Source: Dehalococcoidia bacterium (GTDB lineage: Bacteria; Chloroflexota; Dehalococcoidia; GIF9; AB-539-J10). Taken from it: a stretch of DNA of 27,554 nucleotides. The notes beneath the pieces were generated by a model. It searched no databases. It saw only the letters and a program-made list of their open reading frames with translations, and had not been told where the DNA came from. The position numbers and the translations under genes are program-made. Numbering within the stretch: position 1 is the first letter of the stretch; the number at the start of each line of letters is the position of its first letter. Below, piece after piece: positions 14,134 to 22,071 of this stretch. The stretch covers positions 1 to 27,554 of the forward strand of contig JAGMBH010000148.1 of assembly GCA_023129815.1 (NCBI GenBank), written 5' to 3'.

Positions 14134-15348
14134 TCAGAGTTTAGCTACTTCGGTTTGGGCTTGGGCTTCTTTTGCATACTTCTCACCTCCTTTCTTGATT
14201 ATTGTTGGGCAACCAGGAGCCCGATTAAATATAGTTTGTTTGGGTTCTTTAACCCTAGCTCTCAAATCTTCCGTAACTTCACAATATACTTGCAAGGTTT
14301 GTTCCGCGGTATGCTCCCAGGTAAATCTAGCTGCTCTTTTAAACCCTTTGTTAATAAGGGATTTTCTAAGCTCTTGATTCGTCAAAACTCCACGTATAGC
14401 TGTCGCTATCCCTTCAATATCATTTGGCTCAACTTGTATAGCTGCCTCACCAGCTATTTCAGGTAGTGAAGAGCGATTTGATACTATCACCGGGCATCCA
14501 CAAGCCATTGCTTCAAGTGGTGGGAAGCCAAAGCCTTCATAGAAGGAAGGTAAGATAAAGCACTCGGCATTAGAGTAGTAAACAGGTAATTCTTCTTCAG
14601 CAACATAATCAGTGAAAATAATATCGGTTGAGATTTCTAGCTCAATAATTACTTGTAGGGTATGCTTCCTGAACTCTGCCTCTGAACCTCCAGCCTTACC
14701 CACCTTTACCAACTTTAAGTTCTTAAATCTACTCTCACTCTTTAGTCTGCTAAAGGCTTTAAGCAAGCCAGCGAAATTCTTCCTAGGATGTTCTGAACCA
14801 ACAAAGAGGAGATAAGGATAGTCTGTGAATCGGCGTGAGGTCGGTTTGAACAATTGGTGGTCTACACCCTCATACACTACGGAGATGCGCTCCTCTGGTA
14901 TCCCTAAATGCTTAATTAGATCGTCTTTTGTTGTTTGGGATACGGCAATTATTCTGGTTGCTTTCTTTATCCCTCTGTAGTCCAGAGAAAGGTAGAGCTT
15001 ATCCCTGAGATTGGGGCGGTGGATAAAGGTGCCATATCCCTTAAGGTCGAAATACCTTATTAGGTCGTGGACAGTGATAATGTAAGGCACTCGAAGGAAA
15101 ACACCATAGCGCCCCAGATGTTGGTTAGGTAAGTGAACTGTGTTGGCTGATCTGTTCAGCGTCCTGACAAACTGCCAGTCTTGCCATAGAGCTTTCACAG
15201 CTTTAGGTGAAAAGAACGAAATATTGAATAACTCAGCTACCTGTTGATAAATATCGGAATAGATTTTAGGGACATCCAATTTTTCAGCGAGCTTCTGGGA
15301 GTAAAGGTCTTGCGACCCTTTGCCTATAGTCACCACTAACGTTACCAC
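14134..15348 (-). CDS. GT4-type glycosyltransferase
   Basis: The 404-residue protein has GT-B architecture. In the N-terminal half are TVHLPNQHLGRYG, PYIITVHDLIRYF and IIAVSQTTKDDLIKHLGIPE. The C-terminal GT4 domain has YLLFVGSEHPRKNF, the catalytic E-x7-E region FYEGFGFPPLEAMACGCPVI and NRSSLPEIAGEAA. Start GTG 15348 is chosen because GGGAGGCTGAA precedes it and it overlaps the stop of the GT2 gene; an ATG at 15423 would overlap that gene by 80 bases. The sugar donor is unknown. The last 15 or so residues are read from a region that also carries the tiny KP-peptide gene in another frame, so the C-terminus may be a recent extension. Confidence 0.88.
   Translation of the reverse strand: MVTLVVTIGKGSQDLYSQKLAEKLDVPKIYSDIYQQVAELFNISFFSPKAVKALWQDWQFVRTLNRSANTVHLPNQHLGRYGVFLRVPYIITVHDLIRYFDLKGYGTFIHRPNLRDKLYLSLDYRGIKKATRIIAVSQTTKDDLIKHLGIPEERISVVYEGVDHQLFKPTSRRFTDYPYLLFVGSEHPRKNFAGLLKAFSRLKSESRFKNLKLVKVGKAGGSEAEFRKHTLQVIIELEISTDIIFTDYVAEEELPVYYSNAECFILPSFYEGFGFPPLEAMACGCPVIVSNRSSLPEIAGEAAIQVEPNDIEGIATAIRGVLTNQELRKSLINKGFKRAARFTWEHTAEQTLQVYCEVTEDLRARVKEPKQTIFNRAPGCPTIIKKGGEKYAKEAQAQTEVAKL
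14145..14177 (-). CDS. Tiny Lys/Pro peptide gene (MQKKPKPKPK)
   Basis: The ATG lies 8 bases after GGAGGTGAG. The ten-codon frame alternates Lys and Pro and ends TAG. It differs at only one position from the tiny frame at 21963-21995 (MQKKGKPKPK) when aligned end to end. It overlaps the 3' end of the glycosyltransferase in a different frame. Confidence 0.5.
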   Translation of the reverse strand: MQKKPKPKPK

Positions 15349-16196
15349 TTCAGCCTCCCTGATAGGTAGCCTGCCCTCTGAGCCATCTTGGTAAACAAAA
15401 GCAAAACAAAGGAGCGGACCCATAGGTCTTTAAATTTAAAGATGCCCTCTCTAAATCCTTTATCCCTTCCACGTACTAACTTGCGGTAATAGCCGTCTTT
15501 AAGAAGCCCTCGGAGACTTCTGCCGTATCTAAAATTTATCCTCCAGGTTTTTATTAGGCCATGCTCTTTGTGGTAGACAGAGGCAGGCAAAATTCCTACC
15601 TTAGAGGATACTTTATGCGCTTCGAAATAGATGATGGCATGGTCGTGATGAATGACAACAGGAATTATCTCTCTGGGGATTGCCCGGAAAGCCTTTTCTA
15701 AAATCTCTCGCTTAAAAAACCTCGGCAACAAATTTCCCTCCAATGGGTCAAAATTTGGTTGAAGATGAATTAGCCTTCTATCTGCTTCGTAAAGCCTCTC
15801 GAAAAAACTTCTTGGTTTATAAGAGAGTTCCTCGAGAGCCAACATATCGTAGCTATCCATCATAAGTAGCGCTCGTTCTACAGCGGTAGGCTCCAAAATC
15901 TGGTCGGAATCAAGGAGAAGGATGAAATCAGCTTGGGATTGGAGAAATCCCGCATACCTTGCCCCAAGAAGCTTTCCTTCATAAGAGATAAATTTGGCGC
16001 TAAAGCTTCCTATAATGTCCTTCGTTTGATCAGTGGATTTGCTATCCACGACCAGAGTCTCTATATTGGAATAGCTTTGGTCCTTCACTGAAGCGAGGCA
16101 ATCGCCGATGACATCCTCGGAATTCATGGTAGGGATAATTACTGAAACCAGAGGTTTGTCCTCCCTCAAGTTTTCTTTCCTTCCTCTCCTTAACAC
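15342..16196 (-). CDS. GT2 family glycosyltransferase
   Basis: The 284-residue protein has a GT-A fold: PLVSVIIPTMNSEDVIGDCL at the N-terminus, VVDSKSTDQT, LLGARYAGF and the metal-binding DxD as LLLDSDQI. A C-terminal basic amphipathic region (FKFKDLWVRSFVLLLFTKMAQ) may touch the membrane. The frame opens at GTG 16196, overlapping the stop of the preceding gene (TAGTG); a TTG about 27 bases further in follows AGGAGAGGAAGG and is an alternative start. It probably adds a sugar to a lipid-linked or protein-bound glycan. Confidence 0.88.
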   Translation of the reverse strand: MLRRGRKENLREDKPLVSVIIPTMNSEDVIGDCLASVKDQSYSNIETLVVDSKSTDQTKDIIGSFSAKFISYEGKLLGARYAGFLQSQADFILLLDSDQILEPTAVERALLMMDSYDMLALEELSYKPRSFFERLYEADRRLIHLQPNFDPLEGNLLPRFFKREILEKAFRAIPREIIPVVIHHDHAIIYFEAHKVSSKVGILPASVYHKEHGLIKTWRINFRYGRSLRGLLKDGYYRKLVRGRDKGFREGIFKFKDLWVRSFVLLLFTKMAQRAGYLSGRLKW

Positions 16197-17239
16197 TAAA
16201 GTGATTCAAAGAGTTCTATAAACCTTTGGGCTACTCCTCTTGCCGATTTCTCAGCCATAAATTTCTCCACTGCCTCTTGATCTGCCTTCCTCCCCTCAAA
16301 TACTTGAGCTAAAACCTCTTTTAGTTCATCAAGGTCTTTATATTTCAAAACTTCCTCCCCTAAATCCTCTGTATACCTTCCCTCTAACATGATGATGGGG
16401 CATCCGGAGCCTAAACAGAGATACACTGTGCTGGGGACAACAATATTGAAGCTTTGCTTGTAAAGCAGCAATGCATCTGAAGCGTGTAAGTAGTCATAAA
16501 GCTCCTCAACTGTCGCCCCTCCTTCCCTTATCTGAATGAAGCTATATCTATCCTGAGCTTTATCTAATAGCTCTGACCTTCCTTCAGCGGCAAGAACCAA
16601 ATATAGCAGGGGGTATTCCTGGTTTAAGTTTTCAAGAGGTAGAAGTGTAGGGAAGTGTTGATGAATGACAATGCCATAACTAAAGACAATTTTCTTATCC
16701 TGAGGTAGACCTAGTTTTTCTCTAGCTTGCCTTTTGTCGCCAGGTTTCAAGGGATGGCAGGGATAAGGAATAATATGAATCCTATCTGGAGGAAACTTCC
16801 TAATAAGCTCCCTTTGATAGCGCTCATCGAAGCAGCCAATAGCATCGAAATCGAATTGGTAGAACTCAGGGTAAGGCGGTAAATAGCCTTCATGGATGAC
16901 CAGGATTGTCTTTGCCTTAGCTTTTATCTGGGGCCAAATCTCAAGTAGCTTATCCATAGGCATAAGCTCAAGGTTTTGAATAATGAAGATGTCACAGCCT
17001 GACTCAAGACAAACTTCCTTATTGAGTGACGAAGGCTTAAGGCCCTTAACAGGCTCTCTATCTACGGTGTAGCAGCGGGTGACATATGATTCATCCTTAT
17101 CAGTTATCACATTTTCATCGTTAGCTGGGGCAAAGACCTTAAGCTCATGCCCCGTCTTCACCCATTCCCTACCCACAAGCTCAGCATGCACTGCTACCCC
17201 ACAGGCAGCATTCCATGGGCTCATCATCGCTATTTTCAT
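16196..17239 (-). CDS. Glycosyltransferase, paralogue of 17504-18544
   Basis: The 347-residue GT-B-like protein has an N-terminal MKIAMMSPWNAACGVAVHAE, then VGREWVKTGHELKVF, a middle TILVIHEGYLPPYPEFYQF, and a C-terminal STVYLCLGSGCPIIMLEGRY. The same landmarks appear in the gene at 17504-18544. The ATG follows GGGGGAAAA. The stop overlaps the next gene's start. It is likely a retaining GT4-type sugar transferase; donor and acceptor are unknown. Confidence 0.82.
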   Translation of the reverse strand: MKIAMMSPWNAACGVAVHAELVGREWVKTGHELKVFAPANDENVITDKDESYVTRCYTVDREPVKGLKPSSLNKEVCLESGCDIFIIQNLELMPMDKLLEIWPQIKAKAKTILVIHEGYLPPYPEFYQFDFDAIGCFDERYQRELIRKFPPDRIHIIPYPCHPLKPGDKRQAREKLGLPQDKKIVFSYGIVIHQHFPTLLPLENLNQEYPLLYLVLAAEGRSELLDKAQDRYSFIQIREGGATVEELYDYLHASDALLLYKQSFNIVVPSTVYLCLGSGCPIIMLEGRYTEDLGEEVLKYKDLDELKEVLAQVFEGRKADQEAVEKFMAEKSARGVAQRFIELFESL

Positions 17240-17408
17240 TTTTCCCCCTTGTGTAAGCTTCGAGAAGCCTCCTTTTGCCTTCGCTCAAACCTTAGCCACA
17301 ATAGTATTCATGAACTAGCATAGTTATCCTCTATTTCTCAGGTTAAAAGGAACAAAATACCCTTTTACTTCAAACAGAAGCTGTTTATGGTTTTTACTTC
17401 CCTTTCCG

Positions 17409-17495
17409 CTACTTCTTCTTTGAAGGCTTTGGCATGGACGCTGGCTTTGCTGCCCCAGCCTTCCCCTTCTTCCTTTTCTTCTCTTTTTTATCCAT
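17409..17495 (-). CDS. Tiny Lys-rich peptide gene (28 aa)
   Basis: The ATG follows AGGAGGGGAG. The product starts MDKKEKKRKKGKAGAAKPAS and ends SKKK, with about half the residues Lys or Arg and a Pro-containing tail. It lies between the two paralogous glycosyltransferase genes. No alternative gene occupies this gap. Confidence 0.5.
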   Translation of the reverse strand: MDKKEKKRKKGKAGAAKPASMPKPSKKK

Positions 17496-17503
17496 CTCCC
17501 CTC

Positions 17504-18544
17504 CTAAAGCGACTCAAAAAGCTCTATAAATCTTTGGGCAATCTTCTCCGCTGAATTTGCCTCGCAATACCTTTTCGCAGCTCTCCTCTTTTCTTCGACT
17601 TCTCCAGAACCTTGAAATATGTTCCTAAGCCCTTGTTTGAACTCTTCCATATCTCTATACTTGAAGACCTCCTCATGGATGAAATCAAAGAAGTTGGAAT
17701 CCCTGACCAAGATAGGGCAGCCTGAGCCAAGGCATAAATGAATTGTACTTGAGAGGACAGCAGCGCCGGGGATAGAATGTTTGCCAAAGATCGTCACATC
17801 AGCAGCGTGGAGGTAATCGTAAATCTTTGGGTGCTCCAAGACCTCTTTTCTTATCTCGCAATCCAGCCCTTCAAAGCCAAACACTCTCTGCGCCCCGCTT
17901 ATTATTACAAGCTTTATGGGATATTCATGACTTAGTTCTTTGAGTGCCTCCACTGTCTCGTGGTCATTTATATGGCGCCACTTCTGGCCGAAAACAAAGA
18001 TGAGCTTCTTATCTAAGGGCAGGGCTAATTTTTTCCTCGTCTCTTCCTTACCATTTGATAGCCAGCGGTGACAAGGGAAGGGAATAATATGAATTTTATC
18101 CTCAGGATATACTTGCTTGAGGAAATCCTTATACCTTGAGTCAAAGCAGACAATGGCATCCCAATCGAATTGAAAAAAGGAGGGGTCATCTGGTAACCTC
18201 GATGCATGAACAACAAGAATAGTCTTTGCTTTCCTATGGATATGCGGGAAGATCTTCGCCAGCTTATCCTTGGGAAGCATGCCTAGGTCCTGGACAACGA
18301 AGAAATCGTAATCTTCTTTAAGAAAAGGGATAGGGTTGAGATAATTCGTTCTTCCCGGCGTCCCAAAGCACCGAGTAACATATTCCTGATCTACTCCAAT
18401 AAGGGAGGCACCGTGGAAATCATCCTCAAGGAAGGAGAAGACCTTAAGCTCATGTCCTGCCTTAACCCACTCCTCTCCAACAAGCTCAGCATGGATAGAA
18501 ACCCCAGAGGTTTGATTCCAAGCGCTCATCATTGCTATCCTCAT
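17504..18544 (-). CDS. Glycosyltransferase, paralogue of 16196-17239
   Basis: The 346-residue protein opens MRIAMMSAWNQTSGVSIHAE, followed by LVGEEWVKAGHELKVFS, mid-protein TILVVHASRLPDDPSFFQFD, and a C-terminal SSTIHLCLGSGCPILVRDSN. Both paralogues end SAxxxAQRFIELFESL. ATG 18544 follows GAGG by seven bases. The pair probably arose by tandem duplication, with the tiny basic gene between them. Confidence 0.82.
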   Translation of the reverse strand: MRIAMMSAWNQTSGVSIHAELVGEEWVKAGHELKVFSFLEDDFHGASLIGVDQEYVTRCFGTPGRTNYLNPIPFLKEDYDFFVVQDLGMLPKDKLAKIFPHIHRKAKTILVVHASRLPDDPSFFQFDWDAIVCFDSRYKDFLKQVYPEDKIHIIPFPCHRWLSNGKEETRKKLALPLDKKLIFVFGQKWRHINDHETVEALKELSHEYPIKLVIISGAQRVFGFEGLDCEIRKEVLEHPKIYDYLHAADVTIFGKHSIPGAAVLSSTIHLCLGSGCPILVRDSNFFDFIHEEVFKYRDMEEFKQGLRNIFQGSGEVEEKRRAAKRYCEANSAEKIAQRFIELFESL

Positions 18545-18559
18545 CGCTAACCTCGTATC

Positions 18560-18724
18560 CTAAGGCTTCATTTGGAAAGTAAAGGCAGTCGGGACTTTCC
18601 TCACCGCAGCTCCGCACTTCGGACACTTCTCAATTGGTTTATCAGCTAATGTTTGCTTTACCTCGAAGCCGTCTTTGCAGTATTCACATCCTTTATCTAA
18701 TGCCTTGTAAATATAAGTTGGCAT
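18560..18724 (-). CDS. FmdB-like small zinc-ribbon protein
   Basis: The 54-residue protein MPTYIYKALDKGCEYCKDGF contains CEYC followed by CPKC, the FmdB/CxxC-CxxC zinc-ribbon arrangement, with the characteristic MPTYxYxC-type start. The start chosen is ATG 18724 because GGGAGGAAAAG precedes it; the longer frame to 18745 lies inside the GH63-like gene. The role of this family is unclear. Confidence 0.8.
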   Translation of the reverse strand: MPTYIYKALDKGCEYCKDGFEVKQTLADKPIEKCPKCGAAVRKVPTAFTFQMKP

Positions 18725-20045
18725 CTTTTCCTCCCTTCCTAGCAATTCTTACTTCGAGAAACTCATCTGTCATTTGGGATTCCAGAGCTTCTAGTCCATT
18801 GACTTTCAGCATAGCGATCAGGTCAACAACCAAAGTGGACCAACCAAAATCTGTGGCACCGTAACCTTCCCCAGTCCAACGATTGTAGAACTCCCTAAAG
18901 CCAGCTCTCGATACAAGTTCACAGGTTCTTTTTATAAGCTCGCAGGCTATCTCTTTGTAGCCGTGTTTTAAAAGTCCCTGAACAATAAACCAGTTCGTGT
19001 TAATCCAAGTTGGCCCTCTCCAAAGGTAATCTTGCCCTTTATAAATTGGGTCAAAGGAGTGTTCGCTTCTCGCCACTGAAGGAATTGGATAGGGGAGCCA
19101 GAATTCCTCAGGATTGAGTAAATGCCGCGTAATTAGATTATCTACCTTATCCCCTTCAATGTTGTCCAGAATTAACGGCATCAAGGATATGACCGTGACA
19201 ACCATTACTGGCATCTCTTTCTTGTTCTTGGTGTTTAGGTTGTAAAAACATCCATCGTGATAGCACTTATCAATAATGGCCTTCTCCACACGGTCAGCCA
19301 AAAGCTTAAACCTTACATTCTCCTCTCGATTTCCCATTACTCGGTAAAGTTCAGATAAAACCCTAAGCCCTTGGGCATAGATGCTATTTACCAGAACATC
19401 CTCCACGTCAAATAGGTCTAAGTCTATTATCTTTTCCAGTCCATATTTTGCTTCGGCATAGCGAAGGTCTAGTGCTCTTGCCGCCCAGTGCGGATTTTCT
19501 GGGAAGCCCAAAGCGGGGGTATAAGCGGGAGAGTGGTCTAGCCCCGATTCCCAAGGGGCAATGATGGAAATCAGACCATCATTATCAAAATCTCTGTTCT
19601 GTAACCAAAGGTAATATCTCCTGAGGTGGGGTAAAGTTTGCCTCAAAAACTCGATGTCTCCGCAGCGGTTAAAAATCGCCTTAACTGCCTGCGCTATCAC
19701 CGGTGGCTGAATATAGGACGAGTGATGATATGGAGGCTTGCCTTGTAGGAAAGTCCAGTAGGACGCACTTTCTCTATCGCCCCAGAAAATTATGTGGGGG
19801 ATAAAGCCATCGCTATGTTGTGCTGAAAGCAGATTCAAGAGCTCCTGTTTTGCCAGATTTATATCGAAATGAGTTAGGACAATGGCGTGAAAACAAGAAT
19901 CCCAAAACCACTGAAAAGGATAGAATTCAACCGAAGGGCAGACATAACTGTAACCGGTACCATTCCAGTGGACTGCGCCCTCTTTACGATTTTTCCATAG
20001 GATAGTTCTTGCCTCATTCCTAATTCTTGTGTATCTGTCTTCCAT
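18693..20045 (-). CDS. GH63-like glycoside hydrolase (mannosylglycerate/glucosylglycerate hydrolase type or alpha-glucosidase)
   Basis: The 450-residue (alpha/alpha)6-barrel protein has WDSCFH (48-53), APWESGLDHSP with the likely general acid Asp170, and REFYNRWTGEGYGATDFGWST with the likely base near Glu385. These are landmarks of GH63 and the related trehalase-like clan. There is no signal peptide, so the enzyme is probably cytoplasmic. The ATG at 20045 follows GGGGGAT. Substrate cannot be fixed: compatible-solute glycosides such as mannosylglycerate, or a short glycan, are both plausible given GH130 and GH38 nearby. Its 3' end overlaps the FmdB gene. Confidence 0.82.
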   Translation of the reverse strand: MEDRYTRIRNEARTILWKNRKEGAVHWNGTGYSYVCPSVEFYPFQWFWDSCFHAIVLTHFDINLAKQELLNLLSAQHSDGFIPHIIFWGDRESASYWTFLQGKPPYHHSSYIQPPVIAQAVKAIFNRCGDIEFLRQTLPHLRRYYLWLQNRDFDNDGLISIIAPWESGLDHSPAYTPALGFPENPHWAARALDLRYAEAKYGLEKIIDLDLFDVEDVLVNSIYAQGLRVLSELYRVMGNREENVRFKLLADRVEKAIIDKCYHDGCFYNLNTKNKKEMPVMVVTVISLMPLILDNIEGDKVDNLITRHLLNPEEFWLPYPIPSVARSEHSFDPIYKGQDYLWRGPTWINTNWFIVQGLLKHGYKEIACELIKRTCELVSRAGFREFYNRWTGEGYGATDFGWSTLVVDLIAMLKVNGLEALESQMTDEFLEVRIARKGGKDANLYLQGIR

Positions 20046-20147
20046 CTAAAAATCCCCCTACGCAGTATTTTGAGCCAGACTTCCCCCTCTGGGACGTTTG
20101 TCCCCTATGTGAGACACTTGTGTAAAGTTGCCTTCCTGTTGCCCTGG

Positions 20148-20246
20148 TCACCCCTTCGAAGGCTTTGCTGGTCGCGGTGGAGAAGCTTGTTTTGCCGCCC
20201 TAGCCTCTTGCCTTTGCTTCTTTTCCTTCTTTTGTATTTTAGCCAT
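20148..20246 (-). CDS. Tiny Lys/Pro-rich peptide gene (32 aa)
   Basis: The ATG follows AAGGG with six-base spacing. The product begins MAKIQKKEKKQRQEARAAKQ and ends in a Pro-rich basic tail (PPRPAKPSKG). It lies between the second MFWK gene and the GH63-like gene. Composition and position match the other tiny basic frames in this train. Confidence 0.5.
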   Translation of the reverse strand: MAKIQKKEKKQRQEARAAKQASPPRPAKPSKG

Positions 20247-20277
20247 TCTTGTCCCTTCACTCGTAGACTGGATTCTC

Positions 20278-20622
20278 TTACGTTCCCTGTTTCTCTTCTA
20301 TCTGCACCTTCATGGACTTCTTATCAAACCAGCCCTCGTAGAGTATCAAATCAGGGTACTCATTAAGAGAGCTATAGTCCTTAACGGCTACCTTTTTTGC
20401 TGCTGCCTGAGCCTCATCAAAAACTCTGACATCGAAAGCGTCTTTGCCTTCCTCTGGCCTCTTACGCACCACACCCTTAAGCTTCCACACCCAGTCTGGA
20501 TTCTGCTTGAGCTCCACCACCAGATGCCTCCCCACCAAATCTGGTATCTCCTTTAGTCCCGGTAGTTTCTCGACCTCTGGCTTCGATGGCTCCTTTGTCA
20601 CTGGCTTCTTTTTCCAAAACAT
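20278..20622 (-). CDS. MFWK-family protein, paralogue of 12458-12748
   Basis: The 114-residue protein starts MFWKKKPVTKEPSKPEVEKL and shares IPDxVGxxLV, PDWVWxLKxVV, FxxRxF and PDLILYEGWFDK with the 96-residue protein. The extra length is a Lys/Pro-rich N-terminal linker, compositionally like the tiny peptides on either side. There is no signal or membrane segment. Function is unknown; the shared tryptophan-rich core suggests a binding domain. Confidence 0.7.
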   Translation of the reverse strand: MFWKKKPVTKEPSKPEVEKLPGLKEIPDLVGRHLVVELKQNPDWVWKLKGVVRKRPEEGKDAFDVRVFDEAQAAAKKVAVKDYSSLNEYPDLILYEGWFDKKSMKVQIEEKQGT

Positions 20623-20655
20623 TTTTGCCCTCCTCGTTACTATCTCCTTGACGTG

Positions 20656-20712
20656 TTACCTCCCACGGGGCTTGGGCTTCCCACTAGGCTTGGGCTTTGG
20701 TTTCTTTGCCAT
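20656..20712 (-). CDS. Tiny Lys/Pro peptide gene (MAKKPKPKPSGKPKPRGR)
   Basis: The ATG lies 8 bases after GGAGGTGAC, a near-ideal SD. The 18-residue product is almost only Lys, Pro, Gly and Arg. It sits 33 bases upstream of the MFWK gene and 20 bases after the HhH-GPD-like gene. Confidence 0.55.
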   Translation of the reverse strand: MAKKPKPKPSGKPKPRGR

Positions 20713-20731
20713 TTTGGTCACCTCCTCATCT

Positions 20732-21478
20732 TTAATGACTTTGACATTCTTCTTTCATCGAGCAAACTAGGCATTTTTTCTTGCGGCAGTAGTTCTTGCC
20801 TAGTCTCACCAGGGCAGCTTCCAAATCCGAGAACCTTGCTCCACCCTGCTCGCTTGTCTCCCACATCGCTTTCAGGTTCTCCAAAGCCACCACCGCATCA
20901 CTTGCCCAGACTAAGCTCAGGTTTCTTGCCGCCACGAGTGCAGGCTCCGAGAGCGGCAGCTCCACCTTATCCCAGATGTCCCTCAACTCCCTCAAAAATA
21001 TGTTGACTGTAACCGGGCCGATGCCTTTTCCCAGACTCCGAAGTTTCTTTTCCAAATCCCTTCCATCCTTGGCAAAGAAATGCAGCCGATTTAGATCGCC
21101 CCCGTATTTTTCCTTTACAGTTCGCGTTACCTCTAGGAGCTTGGTGGCAGTCTTGAAGTCATACCTTACATACCCACCCCGGTCGAGAATGTCCACCAGG
21201 CCCTGCCAACCAGTTTCCAAGACGGCCTCGGGGGAGAGCACATTTGCCTTTTCAAACTCCTTGTAGGTGTTTATAGCGATGCTCTCGCCAATTCTGGCAC
21301 CGAACAACACCGAGGCCAGGAACCACTTAAAGACCTCATCTGATTCCATACTGGCGAGGTTGATGCCCAAAGCCGGCGAGTACGCACTACCCAGTTCCTT
21401 CACCAGCTTTATGCATAGACCTTGCTGTGTTATCTCGCTCATACTCACAGCGCCCCCTGAAGTTTTGCAGAGTCTCAT
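20732..21478 (-). CDS. HhH-GPD (endonuclease III-like) iron-sulfur protein, probably catalytically altered
   Basis: The 248-residue protein has a helix-hairpin-helix LGKGIGPVTVNIFLREL in the position of the EndoIII motif. It also has a C-terminal Cys cluster C-x4-C-x2-C-x5-C (YCRKKKCLVCSMKEEC), close to the 4Fe-4S loop C-x6-C-x2-C-x5-C of that family. The catalytic Lys of the hairpin (GxGxKTA) is Val here, and the expected VDTH Asp is replaced by LSEP, so base-excision chemistry is doubtful. Start ATG 21478 overlaps the upstream stop (ATGA); ATG 21442 is an alternative. It may be a DNA-binding or damage-sensing relative. Confidence 0.65.
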   Translation of the reverse strand: MRLCKTSGGAVSMSEITQQGLCIKLVKELGSAYSPALGINLASMESDEVFKWFLASVLFGARIGESIAINTYKEFEKANVLSPEAVLETGWQGLVDILDRGGYVRYDFKTATKLLEVTRTVKEKYGGDLNRLHFFAKDGRDLEKKLRSLGKGIGPVTVNIFLRELRDIWDKVELPLSEPALVAARNLSLVWASDAVVALENLKAMWETSEQGGARFSDLEAALVRLGKNYCRKKKCLVCSMKEECQSH

Positions 21479-21852
21479 TGTAGTTTCCGGTGTTGCTTGG
21501 AGCTGGCTTTTGCCTTCAGTATCTTAGGTCTTACTTTCTTCATTACTATGATGGGTATTGCATATATTGGCAGCCCAAGCGCTAATGTTTTTGGCATACC
21601 TAGATGGGGCAGTAACCATATGGTTAGAGCGGCATAGCAGGCAAACGCCGGCAGAAACAAAAGGGAACCCTTTGTGTATGCAATGCTGGTGCCTACCCCT
21701 CCGTTCCGGTACATCAAGAGAACATTTAGAAGAAACAGCACTGGCAGGCTGGCCACAAAAGCCGCCAGCATACCGTTACCCCGGCTGCCAATATAAGCCA
21801 CCGCTGTGACCACCGTTCCACCGATTAAAAAATAAAGCAAATAATGCCACAT
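21475..21852 (-). CDS. DUF3147/GlpM-like small membrane protein
   Basis: The 125-residue product has four hydrophobic segments (about 3-20, 28-48, 60-82, 88-104). It carries YFLIGGTVVTAVAYIGSRGN with LAAFVASLP, resembling the DUF3147 family, and a basic tail rich in Lys. The stop overlaps the next gene's ATG. Function is unknown. Confidence 0.6.
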   Translation of the reverse strand: MWHYLLYFLIGGTVVTAVAYIGSRGNGMLAAFVASLPVLFLLNVLLMYRNGGVGTSIAYTKGSLLFLPAFACYAALTIWLLPHLGMPKTLALGLPIYAIPIIVMKKVRPKILKAKASSKQHRKLQ

Positions 21853-21962
21853 AGTCTGTTAAATCCTTCCTTGACTCATAATACCCAGGTCTTTGGCGGG
21901 CGGAGGATACGCTTCACACCTTGTGATAGTGTTCCCCCGTCCACCAAAGCTCTCTTTCCTTC

Positions 21963-21995
21963 CTACTTTGGCTTGGGTTTGCCCTTCTTTTGCAT
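21963..21995 (-). CDS. Tiny Lys/Pro peptide gene (MQKKGKPKPK)
   Basis: The ATG lies nine bases after GGAGG in AGGAGGCGAGGCAAA. The ten-residue product differs from the one at 14145-14177 only by Gly for Pro at position 5. It is the first open frame of the minus-strand train, just downstream of the intergenic region shared with the histidine kinase gene. Confidence 0.5.
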   Translation of the reverse strand: MQKKGKPKPK

Positions 21996-22060
21996 TTTGC
22001 CTCGCCTCCTTTACTAAGAACACCTGGTTCCTTTATTCACTACATAGTTTAAGCAGCCTG

Positions 22061-22069
22061 TGTTAAAAT
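22061..22069 (+). promoter_or_regulatory. Extended -10 promoter for the two-component operon
   Basis: TGTTAAAAT fits TGN plus a -10 hexamer; transcription would start near 22076, within the phased repeats described next. No clear -35 is seen. Confidence 0.4.
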
Positions 22070-22071
22070 AA

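Noticed and set aside
17285..17320. Short frame MLVHEYYCG after GAGGATAACT
   Set aside because: Only nine codons, not basic, and unrelated to the tiny family; not supportable.
20128..20556. 142-codon plus-strand open frame
   Set aside because: It is antisense to the MFWK gene and the tiny basic gene. Its Leu/Cys/Phe-rich composition is the reverse complement of Lys-rich codons.
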